Source: Prochilodus magdalenae (Eukaryota > Chordata > Actinopteri > Characiformes > Prochilodontidae). From it: DNA of 64,000 bases. The position numbers and the translations under genes were made by a program. This document shows positions 34,490-45,882 of this stretch, one piece after another (the stretch's first letter is position 1; every line of letters starts with the position of its first letter). A model generated the notes under the pieces. That model saw nothing but the letters and a program-made list of their open reading frames with translations. It was not told where the DNA came from and did no database searches. Where the stretch lies: contig JAMWET010000582.1 of NCBI GenBank assembly GCA_024036415.1, positions 1 to 64,000 on the forward strand, given 5' to 3'.

Positions 34490-35640
34490 TCATTTACAGT
34501 TAATTTCTAAAATGTTGTGGAAAACAGTGAACACGATAACTTTTATGGTGTGTGCTACAGAGACTCTGAATCTGAGATCCAGTGTGACATTTCCAGACTG
34601 GATCAGAGATATGTAATCGCTGCTGTACTTATCCGGAGTCCAATTGAATGAGAATAAATTGTAACCTTCGTGGTATTTCTCACAATTGATAGCCAACGGT
34701 TGATCTCTTAAGCCCCTGTCTGTGACTTGAACGAGGCTGTAAAATGCTCTCAGGCAGCGCAGCCTGCTGAAATCAGGTCTGAAAAGTGTGGAGGGATAAG
34801 TGGGACAGAACCCACCATAAAATTTAATGATTCTACATCGTAATGGTGAAAATTAAAAGGGTTTTGTGTGTAAGCACCGCTAAAAGACTTGTTATGAACG
34901 TAAATGATAGCTTTGAATTTTGGAATCTGACCCAAGAAAAGATTATCTTGATTGGATACACGACTCCCCACCGGCACGCTAAACACTTTCAAGTTCACTC
35001 GCGCTCATCGGCGTCGAGGCATGCCCAAGCTTTACACCGGGTGTAAATTAATTTTCTTTACATAAAGCAATGTGGACAGAATGTGTGCTTTATAACCAGA
35101 GTTTGCATCCGAGAACACTAAAACAAATTCGACTTTATTGCAAACTAGTTTTATTCTCACACTGACAAATTTAAAACAAGTATTTCCTGAAACCCAAAAT
35201 CTAAGTGTAATAATAAATATATTATTTCTGGTCAGGTCACTTTTGTCCATTTGTCCCACCATATCTTTATAAAAAAAGACCTGCTGAAAATTGTGAATTC
35301 AACGTATCTTATGAAAAATTTAATAAACTTTCCAAGACATAAGTGGAACTGCTTTGAGAAATGAGTTTATCACCCATAGACAAATCCAATTGGCTAAAAA
35401 GAGTGGCTATGGGATAACTAGACCCACTCTGGCATCATCCACTAGATCCGTCCCATCTTCATCGGTAAGTTTACAGGTGAGGTACAAAGGTGAATGGTTC
35501 AAGTCCAGGTACGTGTCCCCAAACATGCTATATAAAACGTAGGATTGACACTGTTCTGGGTTAAGGGGGTTTAAAAAGATCCAGTTCAGACTTCATGCAT
35601 TCGGGCAATGTATAAGCGACATCTTTTTAAAAAGTATGTC
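34490..35640 (-). pseudogene. Polinton/Maverick (adintovirus-type) capsid gene remnant, F54H12.2-like
   Basis: Three minus-strand pieces, in order, resemble the F54H12.2-like structural protein of Polinton/Maverick elements and adintoviruses, generally taken as the minor capsid/penton. The N-terminal part (about 35640-35400) includes GDTYLDLNHSPLYLTCKL. A middle part is at 35032-35130. The C-terminal parts are 34750-34998 (DNLFLGQIPK; NPFNFHHYDVESL) and 34490-34696 (SGNVTLDLRFRVSV). Frameshifts and stops separate the pieces, so no functional product is expected. I see no polymerase B, integrase, protease or packaging ATPase nearby in the window, and no terminal repeats. It sits in the intron between LRR exons 5 and 6 of the receptor. 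Confidence 0.7.
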
Positions 35641-35978
35641 AGGGCTTGCTTTGACCTTTTTTTTCCGTTGTTGTTGTTACGTTTCTTCACAAGATTTAAA
35701 AGAGCTGTGTGTGCCAGCGTCTGTGGCAACCTTGTGTCTAGGATGACACTCATGCGTGAGACTTTGTTTTATGATATTTTGGTATTAGGTCTTAAATGTC
35801 TTAAACAGTTGTATTTTGTTCTTATAATTGTTCTTATCACTAATCTAAATGTCTATATCAACTACTTAATGAATCAGAAATGTATCAATGGAATTACCCC
35901 GATTCATTTAAAAAAGGCTTAAGCAAAGACCATTATGCTTTAACATCCCATTTCAAAATTAGCTGAAAGACAGCTGAC

Positions 35979-36152
35979 CTGAGTATCTCCAGTTTACAGT
36001 GTGAACTCTTCAGTCCAGCAGAGAGCTTCTCCACTCCTAAATCATAAAGCTCATTGTTACTGATGTCCAGCTCTTTTAGGGAGGTGGTTTCTGTTTGTAA
36101 AGCTGATCCCAGATGTTCACAAGACTTTTCCCCCAAATTACACAAAGATAGT
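35979..36152 (-). CDS. LRR exon 5 of the Ig-LRR receptor
   Basis: 174 nt, phase 2-2 (acceptor tgtttgcag, donor ctcag|gtcag). It encodes LSLCNLGEKSCEHLGSALQ, KELDISNNELYDLGVEKLSA and [10 protein letters not shown]. It is one of four nearly identical exon units spaced about 450 bp apart. Confidence 0.9.
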
Positions 36153-36431
36153 CTGCAAACAGAAAATATCTATTACAAATTTCATTACACGGTCAAAGCA
36201 GTATGTAATATTTAAACAACAGATTCAACTTTTAATTATTTTTCATTTTACCATAATGGTTACAGTAAGAGATATAATAGTATATCCAACAACTGAATTA
36301 GGGAAGCTTGGTTAACAACAGCGGAATTACCCTTGTATTCAAAATCACATAGTTGTTATGAGGATTAATCATAAATTATTAAGATTTAAAGTTCCATTCC
36401 AAAATTAACTGAGAACTGAGAGAAGGCTGAC

Positions 36432-36605
36432 CTGAGTATCTCCAGTTTACAGTGTGAACTCTTCAGTCCAGTAGAGAGCTTCTCTACTCCTGAATTATGA
36501 AGCTCATTGATACAGATGTCCAGCTCTTTTAGGGAAGTGGTTTCTGTTTGTAAAATTGATCCCAGATGTTCACAAGACTTTTTTCCAAATCTGCACTTAG
36601 ATAAT
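36432..36605 (-). CDS. LRR exon 4 of the Ig-LRR receptor
   Basis: 174 nt, phase 2-2, with no ATG but fully open: [49 protein letters not shown]. The change DISNN to DICIN alters the conserved Asn ladder, so this repeat may pack differently. Confidence 0.9.
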
Positions 36606-36881
36606 CTGCAGGAAGAGAGTAAGCATTAGAAATCTTATTGTAGAGTCATTTTAAGCAGTATGTCATTTTAAAATAACGGTTCCAACCTTTAATGATTTTT
36701 CACTTTACTGTAAAGATCACAGTAGGGGATAGAATAGTATATCCAACATCTGAATCAAATAAGCTTAGTAAAAAACAGTGGAATTCCCCTTTTATTCAAA
36801 ACCCCATAGTTGTTATGATGATTAAGCATAAATTATTCAGATTTAATGTTCCATTCCAAAATTAACTGAGAAAAAGCTGAC

Positions 36882-37055
36882 CCGAGTATCTCCAATTTAC
36901 AGTGTGAACTCTTCAGCCCAGCAGAGAGCTTCTCCACTCCTGAATCATGAAGCTCATTGTTACTGATGTCCAGCTCTTTTAGGGAGGTGGTTTCCATTTG
37001 TAAAACTGATCCCAGATGTTCACAAGACTTTTCTCCAAATGTGCACTTAGATAAT
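36882..37055 (-). CDS. LRR exon 3 of the Ig-LRR receptor
   Basis: 174 nt, phase 2-2: [49 protein letters not shown]. The last two exon bases are GG instead of AG, which changes the joined codon (Arg to Gly) but keeps the GT donor. Confidence 0.88.
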
Positions 37056-37323
37056 CTACACAAAGGCAGTAAGCATTAGAAATCTTATTGTAGTCATTTT
37101 AGGCAGTATGTAATAACAAAATAACAGCTACAACTTTTAACTATTTTTCACTGTACTGTAACTGTTTCAGTAAGAGATATAATAGTATATCCAACAACTG
37201 AATGAAGTAAAGCTTAGTACCAGTGGAATTCCTCTTTTATCCAAAATCACATAGTTATGAGGATTAAGCATAAATTATTAAGATTTAATGTTCTATTCCA
37301 AAATTAACAGAGAAAAAGCTGAC

Positions 37324-37497
37324 CTAAGTATCACCAGTTTACAGTGTGAACTCTTCAGTCCAGCCAAGAGCTTCTCCACTCCTGAATCATGAAGCTCATT
37401 GTTACTGATGTCCAGCTCTTTTAGGGAGGTGGTTTTTGCTTGTAAAACTGATCCCAGATGTTCACAAGACTTTTCTTCAAATGTACACTTAGATAAT
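37324..37497 (-). CDS. LRR exon 2 of the Ig-LRR receptor
   Basis: 174 nt, phase 2-2, open: LSKCTFEEKSCEHLGSVLQA, KELDISNNELHDSGVEKLLA, SSHCKLVILR, donor cttag|gtcag. First of the four near-identical units. Confidence 0.9.
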
Positions 37498-39387
37498 CTG
37501 CAAAAAGAGAGTAAGAATTATACATTTTATAATAGTCATTTTAAGCATTTAAAGTATTTAACTTTTAATTATTTTTACATTACACAAAGTAACTCTACCA
37601 AATAAGAGTAAGCATTCCAAATCTTTTTAAAGCAATTTATGACTTGTGTACTGCATAACTGTATATTAGATAGAAAATATGTGAAACTGATTATTACATT
37701 TAGTTTGCCTTTTTATTGCTCATAATTATTTTAATGAACAATCCAAGAGAATGATCACAATTGAGTCCCTTTGAGATGAGATCAGCTGCAGCATTTCTGG
37801 ATGGTCTTGACATATGGCTTCTGCTGTGCAAAGTATAGTCTTAAATTGATGGATGCAGCAATGAACAGTGTTTATTAAGGTATTTGTGTGGTGACATCAT
37901 CACAGAAACCTTCCAGTTTTTACTGTACTGCTGTCTAATGGGTCAAAAGTCTTTGGCATTCAGTTGTTGTATTTGGCCTTGACTGTATGAATCACTGACA
38001 CTTTTGCATCGTAGAGGGAGAAATATCTTAAGTCTTTGTCAACACTTATTGAGGAACACAGACTGAAGACCTATCTTTTTGTAATGCACTTAAGTCAGTA
38101 AGCACTAGTAGATGTGTAAGTTATGTGTATGTACTTGTGTTGCACTTACAATTACCTTTTCTCTCTAGGTATGAGCGCTGTGCTGGAGTTGCCAGGTAGT
38201 GCACTTTTCGTTTACATATGTGTGTGTATTGATCTTTCAAGGTGTCAGTACTGGTCCTTGTTCGAGCAGTGGCTGAGCTCAAGGGGAGTTTTAGGCTCTA
38301 ATCAGAGTTTGTTCTCCAGAGTGGTAACTATAGGTGACTGCAACATGTCAAACTAAGTTTCTGTAATATCTCAGAAAACACTTAACTTTAAATTATTTGA
38401 TTAATCATCTATTTTGTAGATTGTTAAAAAAGTCTTTTCAAGAAATAGAATTATAATTATGACATAAAACATCATATTTAAAATCATAAAGAAAATTAAC
38501 TGTTATGCTACAAGACATCTTAACTTTAATAGGTTACAGAGCCTGTATAAAAGAATTATATTTTAGAGTGGAAACGTCAGAGAGGTGTCAATGGAGCTTC
38601 TAGCCAATAATGAACAATTGCAGTGACTGATGCTTAAATCTGCAGCAGCCTCTCACTCAGTAGATTATAAAATAGTTTTATAAATATATATTTTTGCATG
38701 TATTTTATTAGTCGAGTTTGATTTAATTAAGCCTAATCCTGTCTAAAGAATTGTTACTGATGCTACAGTGACATATTTCTTATAATATCTTAATGTTTGA
38801 TATACACTTTTGAAATATAAATTTGGACATGTTGTGGAAATCTAGAAATGTTATATTTAAATTTTCAGTTATCCTCAGTTTTTTCAATTATTTTCACAAA
38901 TTAAAATTAGTTTCAAACTTGTATGCATGAATTCCAACCTTTTTACCTTATTACATTGTCATTTCAATGTCCTACTGTTAGGTTATCAGTTAGTGATAGA
39001 TGAATGCATTTTCACAAAAGAAAATTCTGCCACTGCCAGCAAATATGTTTAGCATTAAGCAGAACATTTCTCAAATAAAAACAAAGCATGTGACGTGAAA
39101 GGAACAAAAGAGACACCCTCTGCCCCACCAACAGCTTCAGTTACCAACAGCTACTATTATTACAATTATTATTTATTAACACGTGTTAACCCACAGTGAT
39201 TTCTGTTCTGGACATTTTGTTTAGGTGAGTTAAGTCGTAATGTTGGCTTTTAAGCAATTTTTAAAAATCCTATCTCCTTCTTAACATGTGTACCCTTCTT
39301 TAATTATAATACATGTTGACAAATCTGGAGTGCAATTGTTATTATATAGCCACTACATGGCCATATTAAATAAGGGAGTTTCGTTAC
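37498..39387. other. Intron without a recognised gene
   Basis: About 38020-38100 reads EEHRLKTYLFVMHLSQ stop on the plus strand, which resembles an L2-type LINE C-terminus, but the support is thin. Otherwise AT-rich. Confidence 0.35.
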
Positions 39388-39465
39388 AAAACATAATGTC
39401 TGAAATTGTGCATATTAATATATATATATATATATTAATATGCACAATTTCAGACATTATGTTTT
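39388..39465. repeat. Perfect 78-bp palindrome
   Basis: The two 39-bp arms are exact reverse complements. The left arm starts aaaacataatgtctgaaatt and the centre is a TA run. It can fold into a hairpin without a loop. It lies just 5' of a GT run and a Tc1 element but does not match the Tc1 right terminus. Confidence 0.9.
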
Positions 39466-39609
39466 ATAATGTGTGTGTGTGTGTGTGTGTGTATAAAACT
39501 CCACCTCCACTCCACTTATTATTCTAAATTAGAAGCACCTGTCTGAGGTCGTTAGCTGCCTAAAGACACCTGTCCACGCCACACAATCAGTAAGACTCCA
39601 ACTACTAAC

Positions 39610-40545
39610 ATGGCTAAGACCAAAGAGCTGTCCAAAGACACCAGAGACAAAATTGTTGACCTCCACAAGTCTGGAAAGGGCTACGGGGCAATTCCCAAGC
39701 AGCTTGGTGAAAAAAGATCAACTGTTGGAGCAATTATTAGAAAATGGAAGAAGCTAAACATGACTGTCAATCTCCCTTGGACTGGGGCTCCACGCAAGAT
39801 CTCACCTCGTGGCGTATCAATGATCCTACACGAAACTACACTGGAGGAGCTGGTCAATGACCTGAAGAGAGCTGGCACCACTGTTTCCAAGGTTACTGTG
39901 GGTAATACACTAAGACGTCATAGTTTAAAGTCATGCATGGCACAGAAGGTTCCCCTGCTTAAATCAGCACACATCCAGGCCCATCTTAAGTTTGCCCATG
40001 ACCATTTGGATCATCCAGAGGAGTCATGGGAGAAAGTTCTGTCCATCACAAAAACACCATTCCTACTGTGAAGCATGGGGGTGGAAGCATCATGCTTTGG
40101 GGGTGTTTTTCTGCACACGGGACAGGACAACTGCACTGCATTAAGAAGAGGATGACCGGGGCCATGTATTGCGAGATTTTGGGGAACAACCTCATTCCCT
40201 CAGTTAAAGCATTGAAGATGGGTCATGGCTGGGTCTTCCAACATGACAATGACCCAAAGCACACAGCCAGGATATCCAAGGAGTGGCTCCGTAAGAAGCA
40301 TATCAAGGTTCTGGAGTGGCCTAGTCAGTCTCCAGACCTAAACCCTATAGAAAATCTTTGGAGGGAGCTCAAACTCTGTGTTTCTCAGTCACAGCCCAGA
40401 AACCTGGCTGATCTGGAGAAGATATGTGTGGAGGAATGGGCCAAAATCCCTGCTGCAGTGTGCAAAAAAAAAAACAAAGGCTACTGTACCAAATATTGAC
40501 ATTGATTTTCAATTTTCACAGGTGTTCAAATACTTATTTTCCTCA
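39610..40545 (+). mobile_element. Tc1-like transposon with an internally deleted transposase
   Basis: 39610-40071 encodes the N-terminal paired-type DNA-binding part ([36 protein letters not shown]). After SWEKVL the frame breaks, and 40044-40499 continues with TPIPTV-type sequence, [26 protein letters not shown] and [19 protein letters not shown]. About 30 codons that normally carry the first catalytic Asp (WSDETK) are missing, so the enzyme is dead. The right terminus is near 40519 (acaggtgttcaaatacttat). It sits in the intron between LRR exons 1 and 2 of the receptor. Confidence 0.85.
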
Positions 40546-40610
40546 TAAATATATATATACATACTGCACAACACTTCTGTCGAACAACAGTAAAATTTTG
40601 GTATTCTGAC

Positions 40611-40784
40611 CTGAGTATCTCCAGTTTACAGTGTGAGCTGCTCAGTCCAGCAGAGAGCATCTTTACACCTGAGTCCTGCAGATTATTATTACTGAGGTCC
40701 AGTTCTTTCAGAGAGGAGTTTTCTGTTTGTAGAGCTGCGCTCAGAGTTACAATGGAGTTCAAAGTGAGATTACAGCCAGCAAAA
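40611..40784 (-). CDS. LRR exon 1 of the Ig-LRR receptor
   Basis: 174 nt, phase 2-2 (acceptor cacctgtag, donor ctcag|gtcag): [49 protein letters not shown]. It joins in phase to the linker exon at 42055 (codon GCT, TG|T). It is a ribonuclease-inhibitor-type repeat, the same class as in fish NLRC3-like proteins, which form curved ligand-binding arrays. Confidence 0.9.
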
Positions 40785-42054
40785 CTACAGGTGGGGGAAA
40801 AAACAACATAAGTAAAAGTTTTTAGAAATTGCGTTTGAACTTGGTATAGTCACAAAATTAAAAATTCATTCTATGAAATTTTTTATACATGCATTATTGG
40901 TACACATTACTCAGACATTGTTTTGTTTTTCTGGACTTCATTGAGCAAGACATCACAGGGCAGTTTTGAGGTTTACTGCATTACTGGTTACTGTTTGGGG
41001 TTACTGAAGATTTCTTAAGTACTGTTTTGTATTAGATTTCTTAAATACTACGTACTATATGTATCTTTTATATTTATCGCAAAGAAATCACGGTCTGTGG
41101 CATTACACAAAAGATAATGATCTAAAATAAAATTCTCATTACGAAATGTTGAACATTCTTATTATGAAAAGTCTGCCATAGACCATCCCAAACATGAAAA
41201 TATCTTATTTAACCTCATTATTTAATGTACTCAATGTATGTGTTTCTCAGTATCTTTCATCCCTTGATATTGTAATTTTGACAAACCATATACATTCTTT
41301 CATGTCCTGTCTAGTATAGCCCCTTTCTATGTTTTCTCTGTTGTTTTGCCTCTTTTTCTCTTGTCATTTCCATGTGCCTTTTTGTTGTTCTGCTACATGT
41401 GCTTCTGTTTGTTTTGTTTATTGCTCCTACTGTCTCCGCCCCCTTGTCAGGCCCCTCACCTGTCCAACCTTGTAGTTTGCAGCTTTGCCCCTTCCCAGGT
41501 GTTACACATTAGTCCTTTTGTTCTTGCTTGGTGTTTTGTCTCTGTCAGTTGTTTTTGTAACCCTGTTTCTTGGTAGTGTTTTGTTTCTTATTTTTTCTAG
41601 TGTATTTGTTTTCTCTTTTTAGTTTAGTTGAATTCTGTCTCCTCGTTGTGTCCAATAGTACATATAATAATAATAAAACAATACATTAAAGCTAATAAAG
41701 CCCATATTTATTGTAGTGGCAGCGTCTTCGGTCTTTTTTTTACTCACGGACGCCAAAAATGCCGTTGTCTGTCTTTTATTGAAGTCTTTTACTTCATCCT
41801 CTTTATCCCACGACAACATTCTACAAACAACCAGGTAACTTGTTCTTTTTACAAGTTTTGGATAACATGGAAAGCAGTCAAAAGCTTTTTTTTTTTGTTT
41901 AAGTGCACAGTGCACTTTTGCTTTCCTAAACCACCCCATCACACTTTCATGCGCATGTGCCCAAATCGCTGGAAACTAACAGCCAATATTAGTATTACTA
42001 ATATTAATTAATATTACTAATATTAGCTTGATAACATCTGTGTTAAACACTCAC
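40785..42054. other. Intron; contains a pyrimidine-rich dispersed repeat
   Basis: About 41305-41600 (cccccttgtcaggcccctca, cttgcttggtgttttgtctc) is repeated at about 51745-51985, so it is a dispersed element, probably the leader of a retroelement. The minus-strand open frame at 41619-41942 is not recognised. Confidence 0.45.
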
Positions 42055-42220
42055 CAAGCTTTTCTGCAGTTTGTTATAGCCAGAATAAGTCTTCTATAAC
42101 CTTCCTCTGATGTGTTGTACCTTTTCAGATCCAACTCTTCACGCACATACTGTGATTTAACGCGCATGTAGGCCACAGTTGAGCACTGTGCTGGAGAGAG
42201 TTCTTTTTCTGAGATTTTAT
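42055..42220 (-). CDS. Juxtamembrane NLR-type linker exon of the Ig-LRR receptor
   Basis: 166 nt, phase 1 in and 2 out (acceptor ctgtacttccag, donor cttg|gtgag). It encodes DKISEKELSPAQCSTVAYMR, then EELDLKRYNTSEEGYRRL and NCRKA. In fish NLRC3-like proteins the segment LSPAQ...EELDLKKY...SEEG...RKA lies at the very end of the large NACHT exon, immediately before the LRRs. Here it is a free-standing exon with its own acceptor, at the same point in both gene copies, and it follows a TM exon in matching phase. It contains VAYMRV, a fit to the ITIM consensus (V/I-x-Y-x-x-L/V), about 20 residues after the membrane. Confidence 0.88.
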
Positions 42221-43561
42221 CTGGAAGTACAGATAAACAGAATAAGACTGCTACTTGGTGACCAAAACTGTTGACACATGAAACAGACAAAGTAAACAGT
42301 GCTGATTGAGCAATTGGGACCTTGATAAAAAGTTTGTTGTTTTATGAACATTTATCAGATTTGTAATGTAAATAAATATCTGTAATACCAACTACGCTAA
42401 TAATATTTATTTTTAGAAATTAATGTGATTGTATGTGCCTGGGGTTGCTTGGTTCTGCCATAGCAAGTTATCACTCTGGCAGTATATGTGTAACTTTTTT
42501 TTGTTTGTATGCCTGACTTGTTGTCATTGTGTTGTGATTTGTGCATGTGTTAGACTGATTGTACTTGTACTGCCTGACTGTTTTTTTTGTTTATCTATTT
42601 GTGTGTCTTTTTTAAAATAAGTGTGTTTTAGGCTTGAAATGCAGGAATGCAAGTGCATTTATGAATTATATGAATTTGAACATAAAATGTATCTTGTGTT
42701 CATACTATCTCTAATTTCAAGTAAAATATTTTTTTAAATCATGGCCTTTTTTCCTGTTTGCTTTCCCATACTGTTCCAACTTGCTATATTGGCTCAGCTT
42801 TCTGATTTGGGGTTGTATTTTTACCAGCATGTGAAGTAGAGTTGTTGATTACTACAAAACTTACTTTAAAAAGTTTATTGATGGGATGTCTTATAATTTT
42901 GAGTTATTTGATCTTATTTGCCTTAACATAAAACAGATTCTTGTTTTCCTTACTATTTTAGGGTCATTTTAAGGAAGCGAAACTCCAACACATTTGTAAT
43001 TTAAGTGGTTTAAAAACCATCTTTACTGGTTTAAAGAGATGTATGTGAAAGTGTTATGGTCAGATGAGTTATGTTTGTCCCACTTGTACTTGAGGAAAGT
43101 TATTCTAAACAATAATTTTTCTCTCCCATAATGAAAAAATTCTCTGTTAATGGGAGTGATCTCTTCTGGGACAACAGAGCCATGTGTTAATTTGAAAATG
43201 CTATTATTCATATGGCCTTCTCAGTCAACAAATCAGTACCCAACTGTCACTTTAGAAAGTGTTCTTCACCACCATCACCAGGTGAAGGAATTTCTTTTGG
43301 ATGAACGGTTCTTCATGCTTTCTGTAAAGTTCCAGTACTTGTAGAATTAAAGCACTTTGAAGCTGCTCTGGGAGCTTGTAGTAGCCTACTGAGGCACTAT
43401 GGTTTTACTTTGTATATGTGACTTTGTAGTCTGTAATTGCCCAGAAGTCATGAAATACGAACACGTCATTACCAGCACACTTTCCTGTACAAGCATGTTA
43501 ATCCACCTGATGTTTTTATGAAATAAATATTATTATTGACAAATAATAATACAAAAATTAC
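42221..43561. other. Intron; no exon seen
   Basis: Around 43040-43340 is a degenerate stretch with ggtcagatgagttatg, possibly an old Tc1 fragment (WSDEL), but there is no further support. Confidence 0.35.
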
Positions 43562-43651
43562 CTTTCCAGAGGTAAGCTGTAAAGGCCACAAATATAACAG
43601 CAAACACAGAAAAGCAGATGAGGGCAATCTTCCAGGAGTGAAAACCTGGCT
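43562..43651 (-). CDS. Transmembrane exon of the Ig-LRR receptor
   Basis: 90 nt, phase 1-1 (acceptor tttgtatttcag, donor aaag|gtaat). It encodes EPGFHSWK, then a hydrophobic helix of about 20 residues (IALICFSVFAVIFVAFTAYL) and WK. This is a typical type I single-pass segment between Ig domains and a basic cytoplasmic start. It joins in frame to the linker exon (K-D-K-I-S-E-K). No counterpart was found in the plus-strand copy. Confidence 0.88.
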
Positions 43652-43925
43652 CTGAAATACAAACCAAATAAAAATGTACAGCAAGTCAAACACCAAATGA
43701 CTTAATTTTCCCTCCTGTGACATATTAAATATAATTTCATAATTAAACAGGATATGTGACCGTGACACTGTCCTATGCAGTGTAATTTCACATTTTATAG
43801 TTAATGTGAGTTGAAATACTAAAAAGATACTAGATTGAGATACACTAAAGATTAATTAATACATCTGATGTAAAAACTAAATAACACATAATAAATAATG
43901 CTGTTTTGAAATTGTGTTCTCTTAC

Positions 43926-44282
43926 CTTTAACTTCAACATAAACAGTTACATCATCATGCCAGGACCTGTACCGAATTAAACATTTGAAAGCTCCCTCAT
44001 CAGAAGGCTGGACTGCTGAGAGTTTTAGTGAGGTGTTTCCTTTCTGCAGTTCTTCTTTAAATAGGGCTGTTCTTCCTCTGTAGGACTCCATCTGACCATT
44101 ATTTCTGTCTACATGATCTTCATAGAGATGCACTAGCTTTCTAGTTTTAGTGCTATCTAGTCTGATCCACTCCACCATCATATCCTCAGCACTGATGTTC
44201 AGCTGGAGAGAACAGGGCAGAACCAGATCTTCACCAGCTTCAACAGCAAGAGGAGCAGCTGTACCAACTACTTTTGAATGTA
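43926..44282 (-). CDS. Second IgV exon of the Ig-LRR receptor
   Basis: 357 nt, phase 1-1 (acceptor ctttttttccag, donor aaag|gtaag). It encodes VVGTAAPLAVEAGEDLVLPC, the core Trp in MMVEWIRLD, YRGRTALFKEELQKGNTSLK, and SDEGAFKCLIR with the second Cys. The usual Tyr before this Cys is Phe. It ends DDVTVYVEVK. This is the butyrophilin/MOG class of V domain, likely extracellular with the canonical disulfide. Sequons NIS and NTS are present. Confidence 0.9.
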
Positions 44283-44483
44283 CTGGAAAAAAAGAAAAAG
44301 TGTACAATGTATGTAAATAATATACTTTGCATATTCAGTTTATTTTCAAGATAACCAACTTACAGTGGACCACTCATCACCACTATTGCACACCATCTTA
44401 AAATATATGCTCCTAATTCTTTGCGAGTCTAATATCTGTCTGCTGTTTGTATCATATGGTCAGTTATCACGTCGTTTCGATAT

Positions 44484-44937
44484 GTTTCTGTCACGCCTGT
44501 GGGTCTGCCTGCCTCCGCTCCTCCGAACTCCAGTTCCCAGGGGGCAAGGTCCGATGACGTCACACCCACACTCACTCGTTCCCATTCGCCGACTTATTGA
44601 TTACGGCCAGCTGTCAGGGGAGTATAGAGGCCAGCACGGAACGAGCAGTCGGCGCGAAGCTTTGCCAATCTCATTTGCAAGCCTGCGCCCCACTAACCTG
44701 TTGTCTCTTTCCTCACAGTGACCGACTGCTTGTTCCCCGTGGCTTACTCCCCTGTCACCTCTGTTTCGGCTTCCTTGGTTTCCCCGATAATCTCTGGTTT
44801 TCGACCCCCTTTAGTCTGTCTCCTGAGCGTTTGTTGTTTCGCCAGACTCGGCGTGGTGTCCAATAAACTTTTCTATTACTGTGGCTCAGCGCGCGTCACG
44901 TCCATTCCTTTGCCGCCTGACAGTTTCCATATACAGG
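44484..44937 (+). mobile_element. Solo LTR, Gypsy-like, with 5-bp target duplication
   Basis: Runs from TGTCACG (44489) to CCTGACA (44932) and is flanked by GTTTC on both sides (44484-44488, 44933-44937). It has the same termini as the LTR at 717-1195 and a polyadenylation signal (caataaac). It is inserted in the intron between the two IgV exons. Open frames inside it are not genes. Confidence 0.87.
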
Positions 44938-45522
44938 ACAGCTATTTATTAACATAAATTCATTTGAAGCTAGTCCAGTTGCATAATTATTCTAGAAAAC
45001 ATTCTACAAAATGTGTTTTTGTAAATCAAGATGGAAATCTGTACAATTCATTCTTTTTTGAGATGGGATTAGTCTTGCAGAGGCACAAAAAATTGTTTAC
45101 CTGTTGTGTTATCTGGGCGAAGTTCTCAGATTAATTAAACAGACTGATACATGGATACCAGAATATGAGAGTACTATGTTGCTCCAGTTTTGGAAAGTTT
45201 GGAAAGTAAATTTTTAATTAGGACAGCTGTCATAGGGCAGTGTTAGAGTGTAAAGGTTGAATTTGCTCATGCATTTATTCCCAGTATTGTATTTTTCCTT
45301 TCAGTGAATTCTTTCTTCAGACAGGAGGTCAAAATTGGTTTTTAACCCTTTTCTGTCAAAATACTATAAAAACTTTTAACTCTGTTTGCCTTTCATGATA
45401 TTTTGTTGCATGACACTATTTTTTCTAATGTGAGACTTGATGAATGGATACTAAAGTTATTAAATTTATTTATTTAAATAATTTATTTTAAAAAAATAAT
45501 AAATTATCAGAATTAGCCTTAC

Positions 45523-45882
45523 CTTCAACTTGAAGAACACGGACAGTTATGTCGTCATACCAGGACGCTGATTTAACTAAACATTTGTAAGCTCCCTCAT
45601 CAGAAGTCTGGACCATTGTGAGTTTCAATGAGGTGTTGCCCTTCCACAGTTCTTCTTTAAAAAGAGCTGTTCTCCCTCTGTACGACTTAATCTGCTTGTC
45701 ATTTCGGGTTTCATAATCTTTATAGAGATGCACTAATCGATTTGTTTCACTCAGATCTGTTCTGACCCACTCCACTGTCATATCCACAGCACTGATGTTG
45801 GGTTGGAGAGAACAGGGCAGAACCAGACCTACACCAGCTTCAACAACAAGAGGAGTAGCTGCACCAACTACCTCAAACATCT
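45523..45882 (-). CDS. First IgV exon of the Ig-LRR receptor
   Basis: 360 nt, phase 1-1 (acceptor tttttattacag, donor gaag|gtaag). It encodes EMFEVVGAATPLVVEAGVGL, PCSLQPNISAVDMTVEWVR, YRGRTALFKEELWKGNTSLK and SDEGAYKCLVKS, then DDITVRVLQVEG. Both Cys, the core Trp and the D-x-G-x-Y-x-C motif are present, so a normal V fold is expected. It is more similar to the IgV of the plus-strand copy than to unrelated Ig families. Confidence 0.9.

Noticed and set aside
41619..42011. Two overlapping frames (minus 107 codons, plus 127 codons)
   Set aside because: I found no family, splice support or composition signal that would make either a gene.
44365..44957. Overlapping plus-strand frames of 79-118 codons
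   Set aside because: They lie within the solo LTR at 44489-44932.
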